Source: Ferruginibacter sp. (lineage in GTDB: Bacteria > Bacteroidota > Bacteroidia > Chitinophagales > Chitinophagaceae). From it: 64,000 nt of DNA. A program made the position numbers and the translations under genes. The stretch lies in the NCBI GenBank assembly GCA_014379625.1, contig JACMLJ010000010.1:186001-250000 (forward strand), read 5' to 3'. The stretch's first letter is position 1. Every line of letters begins with the position of its first letter. Shown here piece by piece: positions 16,822 through 27,173 of the stretch. The notes below the pieces were generated by a model, which had not been told where the DNA came from, searched no databases, and was given only the letters and a program-made list of their open reading frames with translations.

Positions 16822-17799
16822 CTATAACCACCCTGATCTGCGAAACAGGTAAAAAATAACCAGGCACATGCTGATCGTTCCGGCTACCACTAACGGGTAA
16901 CCATAGTGCCAGCGAAGTTCGGGCATAAATTCAAAATTCATCCCGTAAAAACCCGCCACCATGGTGGGTACCGCGATAATGGCCGCCCATCCGGCAAATT
17001 TTTTTGACACTTCACTTTGCGCAATGGACAGCAGCGAAAAATTTGCTTCCAGCGCGGTATTCAGCAGTTCACGGGAATGATCCACCATTTCATTGATACG
17101 GACCACATGATCATAGATATCCCGGAAATAAGGCTGGGTTTCTTCGGAAATAAGTTTACTGTCAAACCGCATCAGCCGGTTACAGATATCGATCAGGGGC
17201 GATACAGCGCGTTTTACTTCCAGCATTTGTCGTTTAAGTAAATAAATTTCTTCGGTAGTTTGCCGGGAAGGCTTGTCCCTGAATATTTTATCTTCTATAG
17301 AAAGCAACCCTTCTTCCAGGGCTACTACCACGGGGAAATACTGGTCAACAATTGAATCCATCACAGCATATAAAGCAAATCCTTCGCCGATCCGTAATAA
17401 GTGGGGTGTGCTTTCGCAACGGTTACGCACATCCGTATACGAAATAGACGACCCGTGGCGAACGGTAATTAAAAAACGGTTGCCAACAAAAAAATGCGTC
17501 TCACCAAAATCGATGCGGTTAAGTGCGTTGTTCATTTTAGCCGTACGTAATACGATGAAGAGGTTATCGCCATACCGTTCAATTTTGGGGCGCTGGTGTG
17601 CATTGTGCGCGTCTTCAATAGCCAGGTCGTGCAGGTTGAATTGCTTTTGAAAAAGTGTCAGCATTTCTTCACCCGGCTCATGCAATCCCACCCAGACAAA
17701 CTGTTCCGCTTTTTCAAATACACCGCTGATTTCGTTTATTTCAATATTAGCAACCTTTCGTCCGTTGGAGTAGGCAGCGCAATTAACAACTTCGTTCAT
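16822..17799 (-). CDS. corA: CorA family divalent metal ion transporter
   Basis: A 325-residue inner-membrane channel for Mg2+ (or Co2+/Ni2+). It has a large N-terminal cytoplasmic funnel domain with the long helical stalk, then two C-terminal membrane helices (about 267-287 and 299-318). The signature YGMN is present, with GMN at 286-288 at the end of the first helix, followed by the loop FEFMPEL of the family. The protein ends in the short basic tail FRRSGWL. The length is typical. It is a single gene. The acyltransferase-like gene upstream is on the same strand and ends 126 bp before the corA start. Confidence 0.95.
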   Translation of the reverse strand: MNEVVNCAAYSNGRKVANIEINEISGVFEKAEQFVWVGLHEPGEEMLTLFQKQFNLHDLAIEDAHNAHQRPKIERYGDNLFIVLRTAKMNNALNRIDFGETHFFVGNRFLITVRHGSSISYTDVRNRCESTPHLLRIGEGFALYAVMDSIVDQYFPVVVALEEGLLSIEDKIFRDKPSRQTTEEIYLLKRQMLEVKRAVSPLIDICNRLMRFDSKLISEETQPYFRDIYDHVVRINEMVDHSRELLNTALEANFSLLSIAQSEVSKKFAGWAAIIAVPTMVAGFYGMNFEFMPELRWHYGYPLVVAGTISMCLVIFYLFRRSGWL

Positions 17800-17925
17800 A
17801 GTAAAAATGTTTATTAAGCCGGCGAATACTTTTACTGTTGTAATGAGTTATTAAAGCTAAAGCGAATTTCTTTAAAAAAATAGTTTGATACAGCCATAGT
17901 CGCCCTTTTTGCCAGCCTCCATTAC

Positions 17926-19095
17926 CTATACATACTTTAACCACCATTGGGAATGGGTTAGTTTATACCTATTGAACCAGCGACAGGGCAGGTATAAAAA
18001 TGCCACCACGCCAATCCATATAAAATACACCACCCAAAGCCCGTAGCCAAAGCTGAGGGGCCGGAACAGGAATGGCAACCGGAGGTCCACTATTTCTGCA
18101 GAACCGTGTCCGGTAGCAAAAAACACAATTACCAGCAACCCGTGTATCAGGTAAAAATGCAGTACGTAGTAAAAGAAAGGGACCCTGCCATATACCGAAA
18201 TAACGGATGACCACCTGCTGTGTACATTTTCCAAAAAAGCCAATGCCAGCAAGGCAGGGCCGAGCGTCATGGAAAGATACAGAAGAGACGGCGGGTACTT
18301 GTTGGTGTTAAGCAATGACAGTATATTTTTATTATCCCAGGCCACGGGGTCGCCATACAGGTTAAAAAAACGAAGCACTACAAAAATAACGATGAGGGTG
18401 GTGCCGGTAGTGATCAGTAATTGCTTTCTCCTTATCGCCGAAAATTCCCTGCGGTACCAGAAGCCCGTACAATATCCCAGTAACATAACGCCCGTCCAGG
18501 GAAGGATTGCATAGAACGCGCCTATGAAATGTGATTTGGAAACCTGCAGGATAGTGCCTTGTGCCGTAAAAAGGATTTTTAAAAGATTACCGGCAAAGCC
18601 CTTTTCGGGCAGGGTAATATGATCAAACAGGTTGTGGCCAAAAAATAATAATAACCCCGTTATCAAAACAGTATAAAAAGGAAACCTGATCAGCAGGCCA
18701 AGCAGCACCATACTCCACCCGATTGCCCAGATCACCTGCCAGATAATAAAATTATACAACGGGTTAAAAGTAAGCCCCAATGTTATGACCGCCACTTCAA
18801 CAAATACCAGCCAAAATCCCCTTTTGATGAGAAAGAGGCTTGCATCGCTAAGCGGTTTACTCTTTGAAGAGAGGTAAGCCGAGGTGCCGGATAAGAACAC
18901 AAATACGGGTGCGCAAAAATGTGTGACCCATCGGGTGAAATATAATGGAACCGTGGTGGTGGCAAGATTCAGGGGATCATCTGTCATAGCTGTTACATGA
19001 AAAAAATCCCTGGTATGGTCCAGTGCCATTATAACCATCACCAATCCGCGAAGAATATCTATTGAGGTAACCCGGTAGGAAGAGCGTGTGTCCAT
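17926..19095 (-). CDS. DUF1624 / heparan-alpha-glucosaminide N-acetyltransferase-like membrane protein
   Basis: A 389-residue protein with about ten membrane helices. The N-terminal signature is SIDILRGLVMVIMALDHTRDFFH (residues 11-33), in which the DHTRDFF motif with its conserved His is typical of the DUF1624/HGSNAT catalytic family. The family is thought to move acyl groups across the membrane from a cytoplasmic acyl donor to sugars. Most bacterial members have no proven substrate. The protein ends in a basic tail. It may be co-transcribed with corA, but the 126-bp gap makes that uncertain. Confidence 0.85.
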   Translation of the reverse strand: MDTRSSYRVTSIDILRGLVMVIMALDHTRDFFHVTAMTDDPLNLATTTVPLYFTRWVTHFCAPVFVFLSGTSAYLSSKSKPLSDASLFLIKRGFWLVFVEVAVITLGLTFNPLYNFIIWQVIWAIGWSMVLLGLLIRFPFYTVLITGLLLFFGHNLFDHITLPEKGFAGNLLKILFTAQGTILQVSKSHFIGAFYAILPWTGVMLLGYCTGFWYRREFSAIRRKQLLITTGTTLIVIFVVLRFFNLYGDPVAWDNKNILSLLNTNKYPPSLLYLSMTLGPALLALAFLENVHSRWSSVISVYGRVPFFYYVLHFYLIHGLLVIVFFATGHGSAEIVDLRLPFLFRPLSFGYGLWVVYFIWIGVVAFLYLPCRWFNRYKLTHSQWWLKYV

Positions 19096-19595
19096 CCATC
19101 TAAGATAATAACTGCAATAAGAACTTGTATATTTATTTCAATAATTTATGCTCGCCTGGCGCGGATCCCTTAAATTAATCGGAGTAAATTTCAAATGTGA
19201 AAATGAGAAAATTTGAAAATGACTCAATGCCGGGTAAGATGCTAAATCAAAAAAGTGAACACTTGTTGTCAGTTTTTATCGCACCGGCGCCTATTGTTAA
19301 GTTAAGCGTGAATTGGCAATGTTAATATTGAAATATTGGCCATTCACCACCCGTTAGCTATCGGGTCACAAATCGATCCGTCATTTTATTCTTAACATAA
19401 CACTGATAACATTCCGTCACCAGTCTTAGGGAATCCTCCCGTAATTATTTATAAATTATCATTGTATAGCAATTACCCGGAAAATTATTTTGCGGGTATA
19501 CCCAATTGCGCCCGGTTGTTTTCGGATCGCTGTTCGGCCGGTATGATGTGTTCATCCGGCAGTTTCCATTGATCGATAAAATTGGAATCAGTTCT
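19096..19595. other. Intergenic region containing one copy of the dispersed repeat
   Basis: No gene was found. It contains a copy of the dispersed hairpin repeat (19170-19291). The rest is AT-rich, and no clear terminator is seen for the kinase operon that ends at 19596. Confidence 0.5.
19170..19291 (+). repeat. Dispersed hairpin-like repeat, copy 1 (internally deleted)
   Basis: It begins AAATTAATCGGAG and ends AGTTTTTATCGCACCGGCGCC. It shares the central TTTCAAAT...ATTTGAAA inverted pair and GACTCAATGCC with the copies at 39771, 57223 and 57368. It lacks about 25 bp found near the left end of the other copies. Confidence 0.85.
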
Positions 19596-21980
19596 TCAGG
19601 TTTCAATGGTAAAATGAAAAACACTTCCTTCCCCGGGAACGGATTCTACCCAGATCTTACCATGGTGCAATTCCACAATTTTTTTACAATGCGATAAACC
19701 AATACCTGAACCATCATATTCTGTACGGGTATGCAAACGCTGAAAAATAATAAAAATCCTTTCATTGTGTTTCTTGTCAATACCAATACCATTATCGGCA
19801 AATGCGAAATGCCAGTAACTGCCTGATTTATCGGCTGAAATTTTTATTTGCGGAATTTCCCCCGGCTTCCTGAATTTAATGGCATTGATCAAAAGGTTTT
19901 GGAATAGCTGCTTGATTTCTGTTGCATAACCACTTATAACAGGCAGGTCGGCCGCACAGATATTTGCGTTTGAATCCACGATCGCCGTTTCTATATCCGC
20001 AATAACATCCCGGAGCAGGCTATCGCAATCAACCTGTTCAAGGTCTTTGTTATTGCCTATCCGTGAAAAATCAAGCAGGTCTTTTATAAGTACCCTCATC
20101 CTGTCTGTTGCCTGCATGATGTAGGTAAGGTACTTGTCAGCTTTTGGGTCAATCTTCCCAAAATATTGCTGCTTAAAGATTTCTACAAAACTAATAGTGG
20201 TCCTTAATGGCTCCTGCAGATCATGGGAAGCCACGTAAGCAAACTGTTCAAGTTCTTTATTTTTTTGCTCAAGCAACTGGTTGTTTAAAGCAAGGGTAGT
20301 TTTTGAAATTTGCAGCAACTCCTCATCATGTTTACGCTTGGTAATATCCGTAAACATTGCCAGGGCGCCTTTGTAGGTTCCCGCTTCATCAAAAACAGGA
20401 TTAGTTGTTACGCTTGTCCATACCAATTTGCCCGTTTTTGTCATAAAATTAGCATCATGGGTTTCACTTATCCCCTGCTTGCGCCTTTCAATCTGCTTCA
20501 ATGCGTTTTTCTTTTCTTCCTCATTTTTAAAATAATAATTTTGCTTTCCCACCATTTCTTCGGGTGAGTATTCAAGCATCTCGCACATTCTTTTATTTAC
20601 AAACGTAGTGTAATTGTTTTCATCTATCAACCAGATACCCTCCTGTGCAATTTCAACTATTTGCCGGTATTGCTCTTCGCTTTTGTTTAATTTAGCTTCA
20701 GCATTTTTCCTTTCGGTAATATCCTGCACAATCCCGGTTAGTTTTATTATTTCCCCGTTATCATTTTTAAATATTTTGCCTTGTGTACTTACTATTTTTG
20801 TAATTTTTTTATTAGTGATAATCCGGCATTCATACGCAAAGGGAAGGTGATTTTCCAAACATTTTTCAACAAAGCGATTGGCGTATTCCCTGTCTTCAGG
20901 ATGTACAAAATCAAGGTATGCCCCATAGCCTGGGTGGAGCATCGTGGTCTCAATGTCGAGAATGTTATATATTTCATCAGACCAGAATGATTTATTGGTT
21001 GCAAGGTTCCGTTCCCAACTTCCCAATTTAGCATGATGCTGCGACTCGTTTAAACTCTCATCACTTGTTTTTAAATTATCACGCATGGCAACAAGGGCCT
21101 TGCCTAAAGTGTCTTCCGTACCAAGTGGCTCAAAATAACTATTGAAATTCCTGTTCCCTATTTCTGTAGCAAATGCAGCGGTACCATGCAATTTTTCAGA
21201 AAGGTTATTAACGGAACGGATCATTTCCCCCATTTCGTCATTGTTTATTCTATGAGTTACTTTACTGGTAATCCCATTGCCAAGGTCGTTAACAATATCC
21301 CTGATCTTGTTGACCGGGCTGATAATGACCCTTGCCATATAAAATGAAAGAAAAATCCCCAGGAAAATTATTGTAATCGCAAGAAATGAAATCAACCATC
21401 TTAAGTGCATAAAAGATTTATCGAGATCACTATTTTTTTGGTTCCTTAAATTCAGTTCGTATGAAAAAAGGCCGGATAGCGCCTTCATCAATAAGGAAGT
21501 ATTCGGGACAAGCTCATCTTCAACCAGGCGTTCTGCTTCCAGTTTTGCAACAGGGTCATCATAGTCTTCAAACTTCTCCAATAACGACATAATTGTTTTT
21601 TCAACTACCAAAAGTTGTTCAAACCCGGTGTATGTTCTATGTAAGCTATCCGTCATTTCTTTATCATTCCACTTTTGCGATAACAGTTCTAATTTTGCTT
21701 TCACCTGCGCATATTCAATGTTATGGATTCGCTTTAAAGCATCTTTATCATCCTGGTTTGACCTTAAAAACACCCAATTGGAGGTGTACATTTTTGATGC
21801 GCTAACCAGGTCTCTAAAATCGTCTAAACTTCGGAGCGAAGGATTTGTTACGGTTGAAACATATTCTGACAGCCTCCTGTTATTATTTAATGTGATCATA
21901 GAAGATATGCCGTTCGCCACAAATAATAAAACCAAAAGTAAAAAACTCAGATAAATCCTATTTTTAATACTTATACTCAT
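19596..21980 (-). CDS. Membrane histidine kinase with HAMP and two PAS domains
   Basis: A 794-residue inner-membrane sensor kinase. I choose ATG 21980 over an upstream in-frame TTG (22028), because the membrane helix starts just after it (SIKNRIYLSFLLLVLLFVANG). Order: TM1 (about 10-27); a periplasmic helical sensor region (30-190); TM2 (about 193-218); HAMP (219-275); PAS1 (about 310-424); PAS2 (434-548); a HisKA domain with phosphoacceptor His586 in YVASHDLQEPLRTT; and HATPase_c with N-box NAIKFR, DNGIGI and GSGIGLSHC. It has no receiver domain. It is the last gene of a five-gene operon, 66 bp after the TonB receptor. The catalytic core is nearly the same as in the other two kinases of the operon. 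Confidence 0.9.
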   Translation of the reverse strand: MSISIKNRIYLSFLLLVLLFVANGISSMITLNNNRRLSEYVSTVTNPSLRSLDDFRDLVSASKMYTSNWVFLRSNQDDKDALKRIHNIEYAQVKAKLELLSQKWNDKEMTDSLHRTYTGFEQLLVVEKTIMSLLEKFEDYDDPVAKLEAERLVEDELVPNTSLLMKALSGLFSYELNLRNQKNSDLDKSFMHLRWLISFLAITIIFLGIFLSFYMARVIISPVNKIRDIVNDLGNGITSKVTHRINNDEMGEMIRSVNNLSEKLHGTAAFATEIGNRNFNSYFEPLGTEDTLGKALVAMRDNLKTSDESLNESQHHAKLGSWERNLATNKSFWSDEIYNILDIETTMLHPGYGAYLDFVHPEDREYANRFVEKCLENHLPFAYECRIITNKKITKIVSTQGKIFKNDNGEIIKLTGIVQDITERKNAEAKLNKSEEQYRQIVEIAQEGIWLIDENNYTTFVNKRMCEMLEYSPEEMVGKQNYYFKNEEEKKNALKQIERRKQGISETHDANFMTKTGKLVWTSVTTNPVFDEAGTYKGALAMFTDITKRKHDEELLQISKTTLALNNQLLEQKNKELEQFAYVASHDLQEPLRTTISFVEIFKQQYFGKIDPKADKYLTYIMQATDRMRVLIKDLLDFSRIGNNKDLEQVDCDSLLRDVIADIETAIVDSNANICAADLPVISGYATEIKQLFQNLLINAIKFRKPGEIPQIKISADKSGSYWHFAFADNGIGIDKKHNERIFIIFQRLHTRTEYDGSGIGLSHCKKIVELHHGKIWVESVPGEGSVFHFTIET

Positions 21981-22046
21981 TGGGTCTTTATAAAAATTTG
22001 AATAACAATAAAACTGCGTTAACTGCAAAGCTTTTGTTCAGCCTTT

Positions 22047-24236
22047 TTAAAATTGGTAATTTATACCCCCAAGCACCATAGCGGGTACATCATCGGTTCG
22101 AAAAAATTCCCTCGATTTATTATTCAGTAAATTTTTTCCGCTACAGAACAAATGGAACCTTTTAATTGGCTCATAAGAGATGCTGGCATTTAAAATTAAT
22201 TTTGCCGGCAAATGATCAACTCCTCTTACACCATCACTGAACACAAGATTGGAAACATGTAAATAGGTTTGCGAAGAATAATAATAAGCACTCAGGTTAA
22301 TATTCAGTTTTGTTGCAGCCACGTAATTGACCGATGCACCTCCGAATAGGGCGGGTGTACTTTTAAGTGCCGCTTCTGTTCCCATCCCGGAAAAAACATT
22401 ATTTTGGACCGGGTTGTTTAGCCTGAACCAGGTAGCATCCGGAGTGTTGAGAAAGGGGCCATAATCCTTTAAATGTGATTGTTGAAACGTGATAAAAGGC
22501 TTTACCTGGATTTTTGGTGACTGCCAGCTCAATGACACCGTGATACCCTGCTGGTGCAGCCTTACAGGGAGGTTGGTTGAAATAAAAGGCGTTACCAGTA
22601 TGGTATCATAACCACTTAGTTTGGTGTAAGTGGCATTAGTGATCGCACTACTATAATTACGGGAACGGATATCAAAAACTTCCACATCAATATACAGCGC
22701 GGGTGCAATTTTTCCGCGGTACCCGATTTCAAACATATCTGCCGTAAGCAGCTTAAGATTCTTATTTCCCTCAAATGTCACCATCATAAATTTTCGGTTC
22801 CCTATTTGGGTATAAACCAGGCGCTGGTCTACATAAGTTTCATAAATGGTGGCCGAACGCGGCGCCCGCGAATAAACTGCCCTGAGCAGGTGCCTTTCAT
22901 TCAATTTATAGGTGGATGCCAACTGGTAAGAAATATAGGATGTATCGGGGAAATTAAATTTATTGAATGCAAGTCCTGCCACTACCCGCAATTTATTGTG
23001 GAGCAACCTGTATTCCGCCCGCAAGGATGCTGTTTGGGTACTGATCAGTCCCCTTGCATTGAAAATTCCTGACTTGTTAATAACATCGGCATATTTAATA
23101 TCGTCATATACAGCGCTCCTGTAGCCCAGGCCGGGTTTGACAGAAAGATTGCCGCGCATATAGTTATATTCTACACCTGCATCAACAGTAGTAAAATCGT
23201 ATTTGTTGCCCGGGAAGTTGGGGGTTTGTGTACCTTTTATAATGGAAACCTGGGCCGAAATATTTTTTATGTTGGCCCGCAGATCGGCGTACCGGCTGTC
23301 AGAGGAAACTGCAGAAAGCGGGGTGATGCCGTTTTCGGTGGAAACTTTCTGAACCATTGAATGCTGGGCTCCCGTTGCGAGGGTGAATTTTATTTTTTTT
23401 ACAGGGGTATAACTTAAAAAAGCATTGCCTGCATACTTGTTCATGGCAAGGTTTGGATCCGGATGAATTTTGTTCGTTATAGTATCACCAACATAACCGA
23501 TCGAGTAGGGCGGATTATCCAGCCAACTGTTCCGGTATATTTCATAATAAGATGTTTGGGTGCGCCTGCGGCCCTGGTAATTGCCAGAAACTATCAGGCT
23601 CCACTTCTTTGACTGGTAGCCTGTGGAAACATTACTGATAAATGTATGATAGCTGCCCTGCTGGCTGTTGGCTACTAAATACAAGCCCTCTTTCTTTGTT
23701 TGCCGGGTGATAATATTTATTACGCCATTCACAGCGTTGGGACCATACAGCGCTGCCGCAGGGCCTCTTATTACTTCAATCTTCTCCACATCATTGAGGT
23801 CTACCGGTAATGTTTCCCAAAAAGTTCCTCCCCTCAGGTAGTTGTATATTGGCCGGTTATCGATCATTACCAGCGTAGTATTGGAGCTTCCGTCAAAAAG
23901 CGAATTAGGCGGAACGTTATCCATCCCCCGCAGGTAAATATCATAATTACCATTGGTTTGTTCCCTTACGATCATACCCGGTACAAGTCTCAGGGCCTCC
24001 ATGATCGAAGTGCATCCTGTTTGCCGTATCTGCTCTTTTGTAACCACAGAAGCCGATAAAGGCGCGTCGAAAAGAAATTCAGGTGTTTTGGATACCGAAC
24101 CGATTTTTACATTCAGCAGATCCTTAAGGCTCATGTCATCTAATTTAGTAGTATCCTCCTGGCTATAGACTGCACTGCATACAAGCATAAACGTGATTAA
24201 CTGCATAATGCTTAACCGGGTAATTGAGCTTTTCAT
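22047..24236 (-). CDS. TonB-dependent outer-membrane receptor
   Basis: A 729-residue protein with a signal peptide (cleavage after VYSQ or nearby) and a TonB-box-like N-terminus (DDMSLKDLLNVKI). The plug domain has the motifs VVTKEQIRQTG, IMEALRLVPGM and IEVIRGPAAALYGPNAVNGVINIITR. A 22-strand barrel follows, ending in aromatic F (GGINYQF). It lacks the carboxypeptidase-regulatory N-terminal extension usual in SusC proteins, so it belongs to the classical receptor type. Its ligand is unknown. It lies between a YfiR-like gene (28 bp upstream) and a histidine kinase gene (66 bp downstream). This suggests that it takes part in signal sensing or import linked to the kinases. Confidence 0.92.
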   Translation of the reverse strand: MKSSITRLSIMQLITFMLVCSAVYSQEDTTKLDDMSLKDLLNVKIGSVSKTPEFLFDAPLSASVVTKEQIRQTGCTSIMEALRLVPGMIVREQTNGNYDIYLRGMDNVPPNSLFDGSSNTTLVMIDNRPIYNYLRGGTFWETLPVDLNDVEKIEVIRGPAAALYGPNAVNGVINIITRQTKKEGLYLVANSQQGSYHTFISNVSTGYQSKKWSLIVSGNYQGRRRTQTSYYEIYRNSWLDNPPYSIGYVGDTITNKIHPDPNLAMNKYAGNAFLSYTPVKKIKFTLATGAQHSMVQKVSTENGITPLSAVSSDSRYADLRANIKNISAQVSIIKGTQTPNFPGNKYDFTTVDAGVEYNYMRGNLSVKPGLGYRSAVYDDIKYADVINKSGIFNARGLISTQTASLRAEYRLLHNKLRVVAGLAFNKFNFPDTSYISYQLASTYKLNERHLLRAVYSRAPRSATIYETYVDQRLVYTQIGNRKFMMVTFEGNKNLKLLTADMFEIGYRGKIAPALYIDVEVFDIRSRNYSSAITNATYTKLSGYDTILVTPFISTNLPVRLHQQGITVSLSWQSPKIQVKPFITFQQSHLKDYGPFLNTPDATWFRLNNPVQNNVFSGMGTEAALKSTPALFGGASVNYVAATKLNINLSAYYYSSQTYLHVSNLVFSDGVRGVDHLPAKLILNASISYEPIKRFHLFCSGKNLLNNKSREFFRTDDVPAMVLGGINYQF

Positions 24237-24264
24237 AATTGGGATGGTTATAACAGGATATTTT

Positions 24265-24966
24265 TTATTTTATTATTGTGCCTAAGCGCAAAAGCTCTGA
24301 GGCGATATTTAAATTTCTATCTTCTATATTTGCCTTGTTGATTTCCAACTTAAGGTGGTCATTTACAATAACAAAATTTATGCAGGACCCCCTCGAAGTA
24401 CCGGAGCTGTTTTCAGAAACAATGAGTGTGGGCCGCCCCTTTGTTGCCGCTGCAATTCTTAGTAAGCTTTTACTTTTGTCTTCACAAATAAACAGGATAT
24501 GGCAGTTATAAAAATCTGCCCCTGAAGACATTTTTCTGATAACGATTTTCCTGTTTGCAACTGTTTTATTGGCAATGAAACGATCCAGCTCTTCGTACAG
24601 CGGGGTGTCGCCCACGATCCCGATAACAAAGTCACCCGAATTATAATCAGCGGGCCAATCAATATATTTAGTAAACCGGTAAATGATATTAGCATGTACG
24701 GCATAGTTCAAATCTTGCTGGGCGTTAACACAGGGTATCATCATCCCCCATATTAGTATACCGGCGAGTGCTTTACAAAGGCAGGCAGCTAATTTGTTAA
24801 CCTGTCCTTTTAAACCGGGATGAAAAATCAAAAAATTATTTTCTGCAACGAAAATTTTCTTCACAGCGTTGCATATCCCGCAGGTAGGTGTATAACCTAC
24901 AGTTTTTATGCTGTTTGCAGCGTGTTGCACAATAAAATTATTCATAGTCAGGAAGAAAGTTTGCAT
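24265..24966 (-). CDS. YfiR-like (DUF4154) periplasmic protein
   Basis: The YfiR/DUF4154 domain begins with NYAVHANIIYRFTKYIDWP and continues through IGIVGDTPLYEEL, HILFICEDK and the GRPTLIVSE segment to a C-terminal ELLRLGTIIK. In Pseudomonas, YfiR is a periplasmic repressor of the diguanylate cyclase YfiN. Here no GGDEF protein is adjacent, and the partners are histidine kinases and a TonB receptor. The start is uncertain: ATG 24966 gives about 60 residues before the hydrophobic segment LAACLCKALAGILIWGMMIPCVNAQ, which looks like the true signal peptide. A later start is possible, but no ATG sits just before it. It ends 28 bp before the receptor gene. Confidence 0.85.
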   Translation of the reverse strand: MQTFFLTMNNFIVQHAANSIKTVGYTPTCGICNAVKKIFVAENNFLIFHPGLKGQVNKLAACLCKALAGILIWGMMIPCVNAQQDLNYAVHANIIYRFTKYIDWPADYNSGDFVIGIVGDTPLYEELDRFIANKTVANRKIVIRKMSSGADFYNCHILFICEDKSKSLLRIAAATKGRPTLIVSENSSGTSRGSCINFVIVNDHLKLEINKANIEDRNLNIASELLRLGTIIK

Positions 24967-25002
24967 CAACGAAGTTGCCTTCCAATCTTTTCATTTTTTG
25001 TG

Positions 25003-27078
25003 TTAAACTCTTCTTTCACCGGGCATTTTTTCGGGAATAGTGAAATAAAAGATACTTCCTCTTCCTTGTACAGACTCCACCCAGATCTTTCCGTGGTGCA
25101 ATTCAACAATTTTTTTACAATGTGATAACCCAATTCCAGATCCTTCAAATTCGGTACGGGTGTGCAGGCGCTGAAAAATGATAAAGATCCTTTCATGGTG
25201 GGCCTTATCAATGCCAATGCCTTTATCAGCGAATGAAAAGTGCCAATAGTTGCCTGTTAAATTTGCCGAAATTTTTAAATATGGCTCCTCCCCCGGTTTC
25301 CTGAACTTGATCGCATTGATGATAAGATTCTGGAATAACTGTTTGATCTCCGTGACATAACCGCTGATGGAAGGCAGGTTATCCGCAATGATTATTGCCG
25401 CAGAATCGGTGATGGCTTTATTAAGGTCAGCTATAACATTCTTCATTACCTGGTTGCAATCAACCCGCTCCTGTTCATACTTGCTGCCAATTTTAGAATA
25501 GTCGAGCAGATCTTTTATAAGAACTTTCATCCTGTCGGAAGAATCAACGATGAACTCAAGGTATTTGTCTGCTTTTTCATCCAGTTTGCCCTTGTACTGC
25601 TGCTGCAGTAATTGCACAAAACTGGATGTGGTACGGAGGGGTTCCTGCAAATCATGCGAAGCTACATAGGCAAACTGCTCCAGTTCTGTATTTTTCCTTT
25701 TTAGTTCTTTATTTTTAAGATCGAGGCTAGCAGCAGATTTTTTGATGAGTTCTTCATCAGTTTTTCGTTTAGTAATATCCGTTACCATGGCCAGGCCGCC
25801 CGCAAATTGGCCTTCATTGTTCAGTAAAGGCGAAGTGGAAAGGTTAGTCCAGATATGTTTGCCGCTTTTGGTGATAAAGGGTAAATCCATATTCTCCGAA
25901 ATGCCGGTTTTCCTTCTTTCAATGGAAGGTGCGGCAAGCGCCCTGCCTTGTTCACCCATAAAAAATGTGAGGTGTTTATCAAGCATCTCGCCTTCGGAGT
26001 ATTCCAATAAATTGCACATTTTTTTATTGGTAAAAACGGTATGGTAATTTTTGTCCATCATCCAAATACCTTCCTGCGCAGTTTCAACTATCTGCCGATA
26101 ACGCTGTTCACTATCTGCTATTTGTTCTTCCGCTTTCTTCCTGTCCGTTATATCCCTTACAATTACGCAGGTTCTGTCTTCCCCATTTGCATCTTTAAAT
26201 ATGGACGAAGCCATCTCCGCCCTGAATATTGTTCTATCACTTCTAAAAAAATTCAACTCTCCTTTCACCTTGCCCGTCCGGCTGCGTATTTCCATCAGGT
26301 TAAGGAGCGCCGGTTCTGCAAAATCCAACAACTCTGCACGGCTATATCCACAAATTTCTTCTTCGGTTGCCCCGAATATTTCGCAGGCCGCGGGGTTGGC
26401 TTCCAAAATGGCGCCATCGGGCTTGCTCAGCATCATCCCATCCATATTATTTTCAAAAAAAGAGCGGTATTTCACTTCACTGTCCATCAATAATTTCTCA
26501 GCATTTTTTTGCTCCGTTATATCATTCACTACGCCTTCTACCCGGGCAAGCCGACCATCCACCATTACCGGTACCGCTTTTACTTCTATCCACCGGGTTG
26601 TTGTATCCTTATGAAAAATCCGGTAGCTGCTTTTAATTTGAATTCCCTTGTTTAACTGCTCATTTTCTTTATCAATAAGCAGCCGGTCATCGGGATGGAT
26701 TACCTGGAACCAAAGGAGGCTATTGGTATAAAAATCTTCTACACTATAGCCGTATATCTTTTCACACCCGACAGACATCTGAATGTACTTGTCGGTGATA
26801 ATATCTTTTGCGAAAAAGCCTTCATTTACCTGGTTAAAAATCCTGCTGAGCTCATAATGGGCCTGCTTAAGTCCCGCAGTTTCATCCTGTAGTTTCTCAT
26901 TTAATTGCCCAAGTTCATTGGTACAGTTATTAACCGAACTTTCCAGGCGTTTTATGGTATCCTCATACCGGTCAAATGAAACACTGATCGATTCAAGTAA
27001 GGCATTAAATGCCATGGGCAGTGTTGTTGAGTGCCCCAAATGATTTTGTACCTGTTGCACTAATAATTTATTAAGCAT
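25003..27078 (-). CDS. Cytoplasmic histidine kinase with three PAS domains
   Basis: A protein of 691 residues from ATG 27078. An in-frame TTG at 27135 would add 19 residues and shorten the gap to the upstream gene to 38 bp, so the start is open. There are no membrane segments or signal. Order: a coiled-coil N-terminal region (ISVSFDRYEDTIKRLESSV); three PAS domains (about 78-195, 203-320 and 328-445), each ending in a DITE/D-R/QK-type linker; HisKA with YVASHDLQEPLRTT; and HATPase_c with NAIKFR, ADKGIGI (Lys replaces the usual Asn) and GSGIGLSHC. No receiver domain. It lies between the propeller kinase and the yfiR-like gene in the same operon, and its core is nearly identical to the other two kinases. 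Confidence 0.9.
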   Translation of the reverse strand: MLNKLLVQQVQNHLGHSTTLPMAFNALLESISVSFDRYEDTIKRLESSVNNCTNELGQLNEKLQDETAGLKQAHYELSRIFNQVNEGFFAKDIITDKYIQMSVGCEKIYGYSVEDFYTNSLLWFQVIHPDDRLLIDKENEQLNKGIQIKSSYRIFHKDTTTRWIEVKAVPVMVDGRLARVEGVVNDITEQKNAEKLLMDSEVKYRSFFENNMDGMMLSKPDGAILEANPAACEIFGATEEEICGYSRAELLDFAEPALLNLMEIRSRTGKVKGELNFFRSDRTIFRAEMASSIFKDANGEDRTCVIVRDITDRKKAEEQIADSEQRYRQIVETAQEGIWMMDKNYHTVFTNKKMCNLLEYSEGEMLDKHLTFFMGEQGRALAAPSIERRKTGISENMDLPFITKSGKHIWTNLSTSPLLNNEGQFAGGLAMVTDITKRKTDEELIKKSAASLDLKNKELKRKNTELEQFAYVASHDLQEPLRTTSSFVQLLQQQYKGKLDEKADKYLEFIVDSSDRMKVLIKDLLDYSKIGSKYEQERVDCNQVMKNVIADLNKAITDSAAIIIADNLPSISGYVTEIKQLFQNLIINAIKFRKPGEEPYLKISANLTGNYWHFSFADKGIGIDKAHHERIFIIFQRLHTRTEFEGSGIGLSHCKKIVELHHGKIWVESVQGRGSIFYFTIPEKMPGERRV

Positions 27079-27173
27079 AAGCTGAATTCTAATACTGTAT
27101 TGTATAATAGATTCCCCTGATTTATTGTTTTCCAAAAGTTTTTAAACCCTTGTTGTTACAGAATAATTTTGTA

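Noticed and set aside
19596..22028. Upstream TTG start for the HAMP-PAS kinase
   Set aside because: The added 16 residues precede the normal membrane-anchor start. ATG 21980 fits better.
24820..25125. Plus-strand open frame across the yfiR/kinase junction
   Set aside because: It is antisense to two well-supported genes, with no family features.
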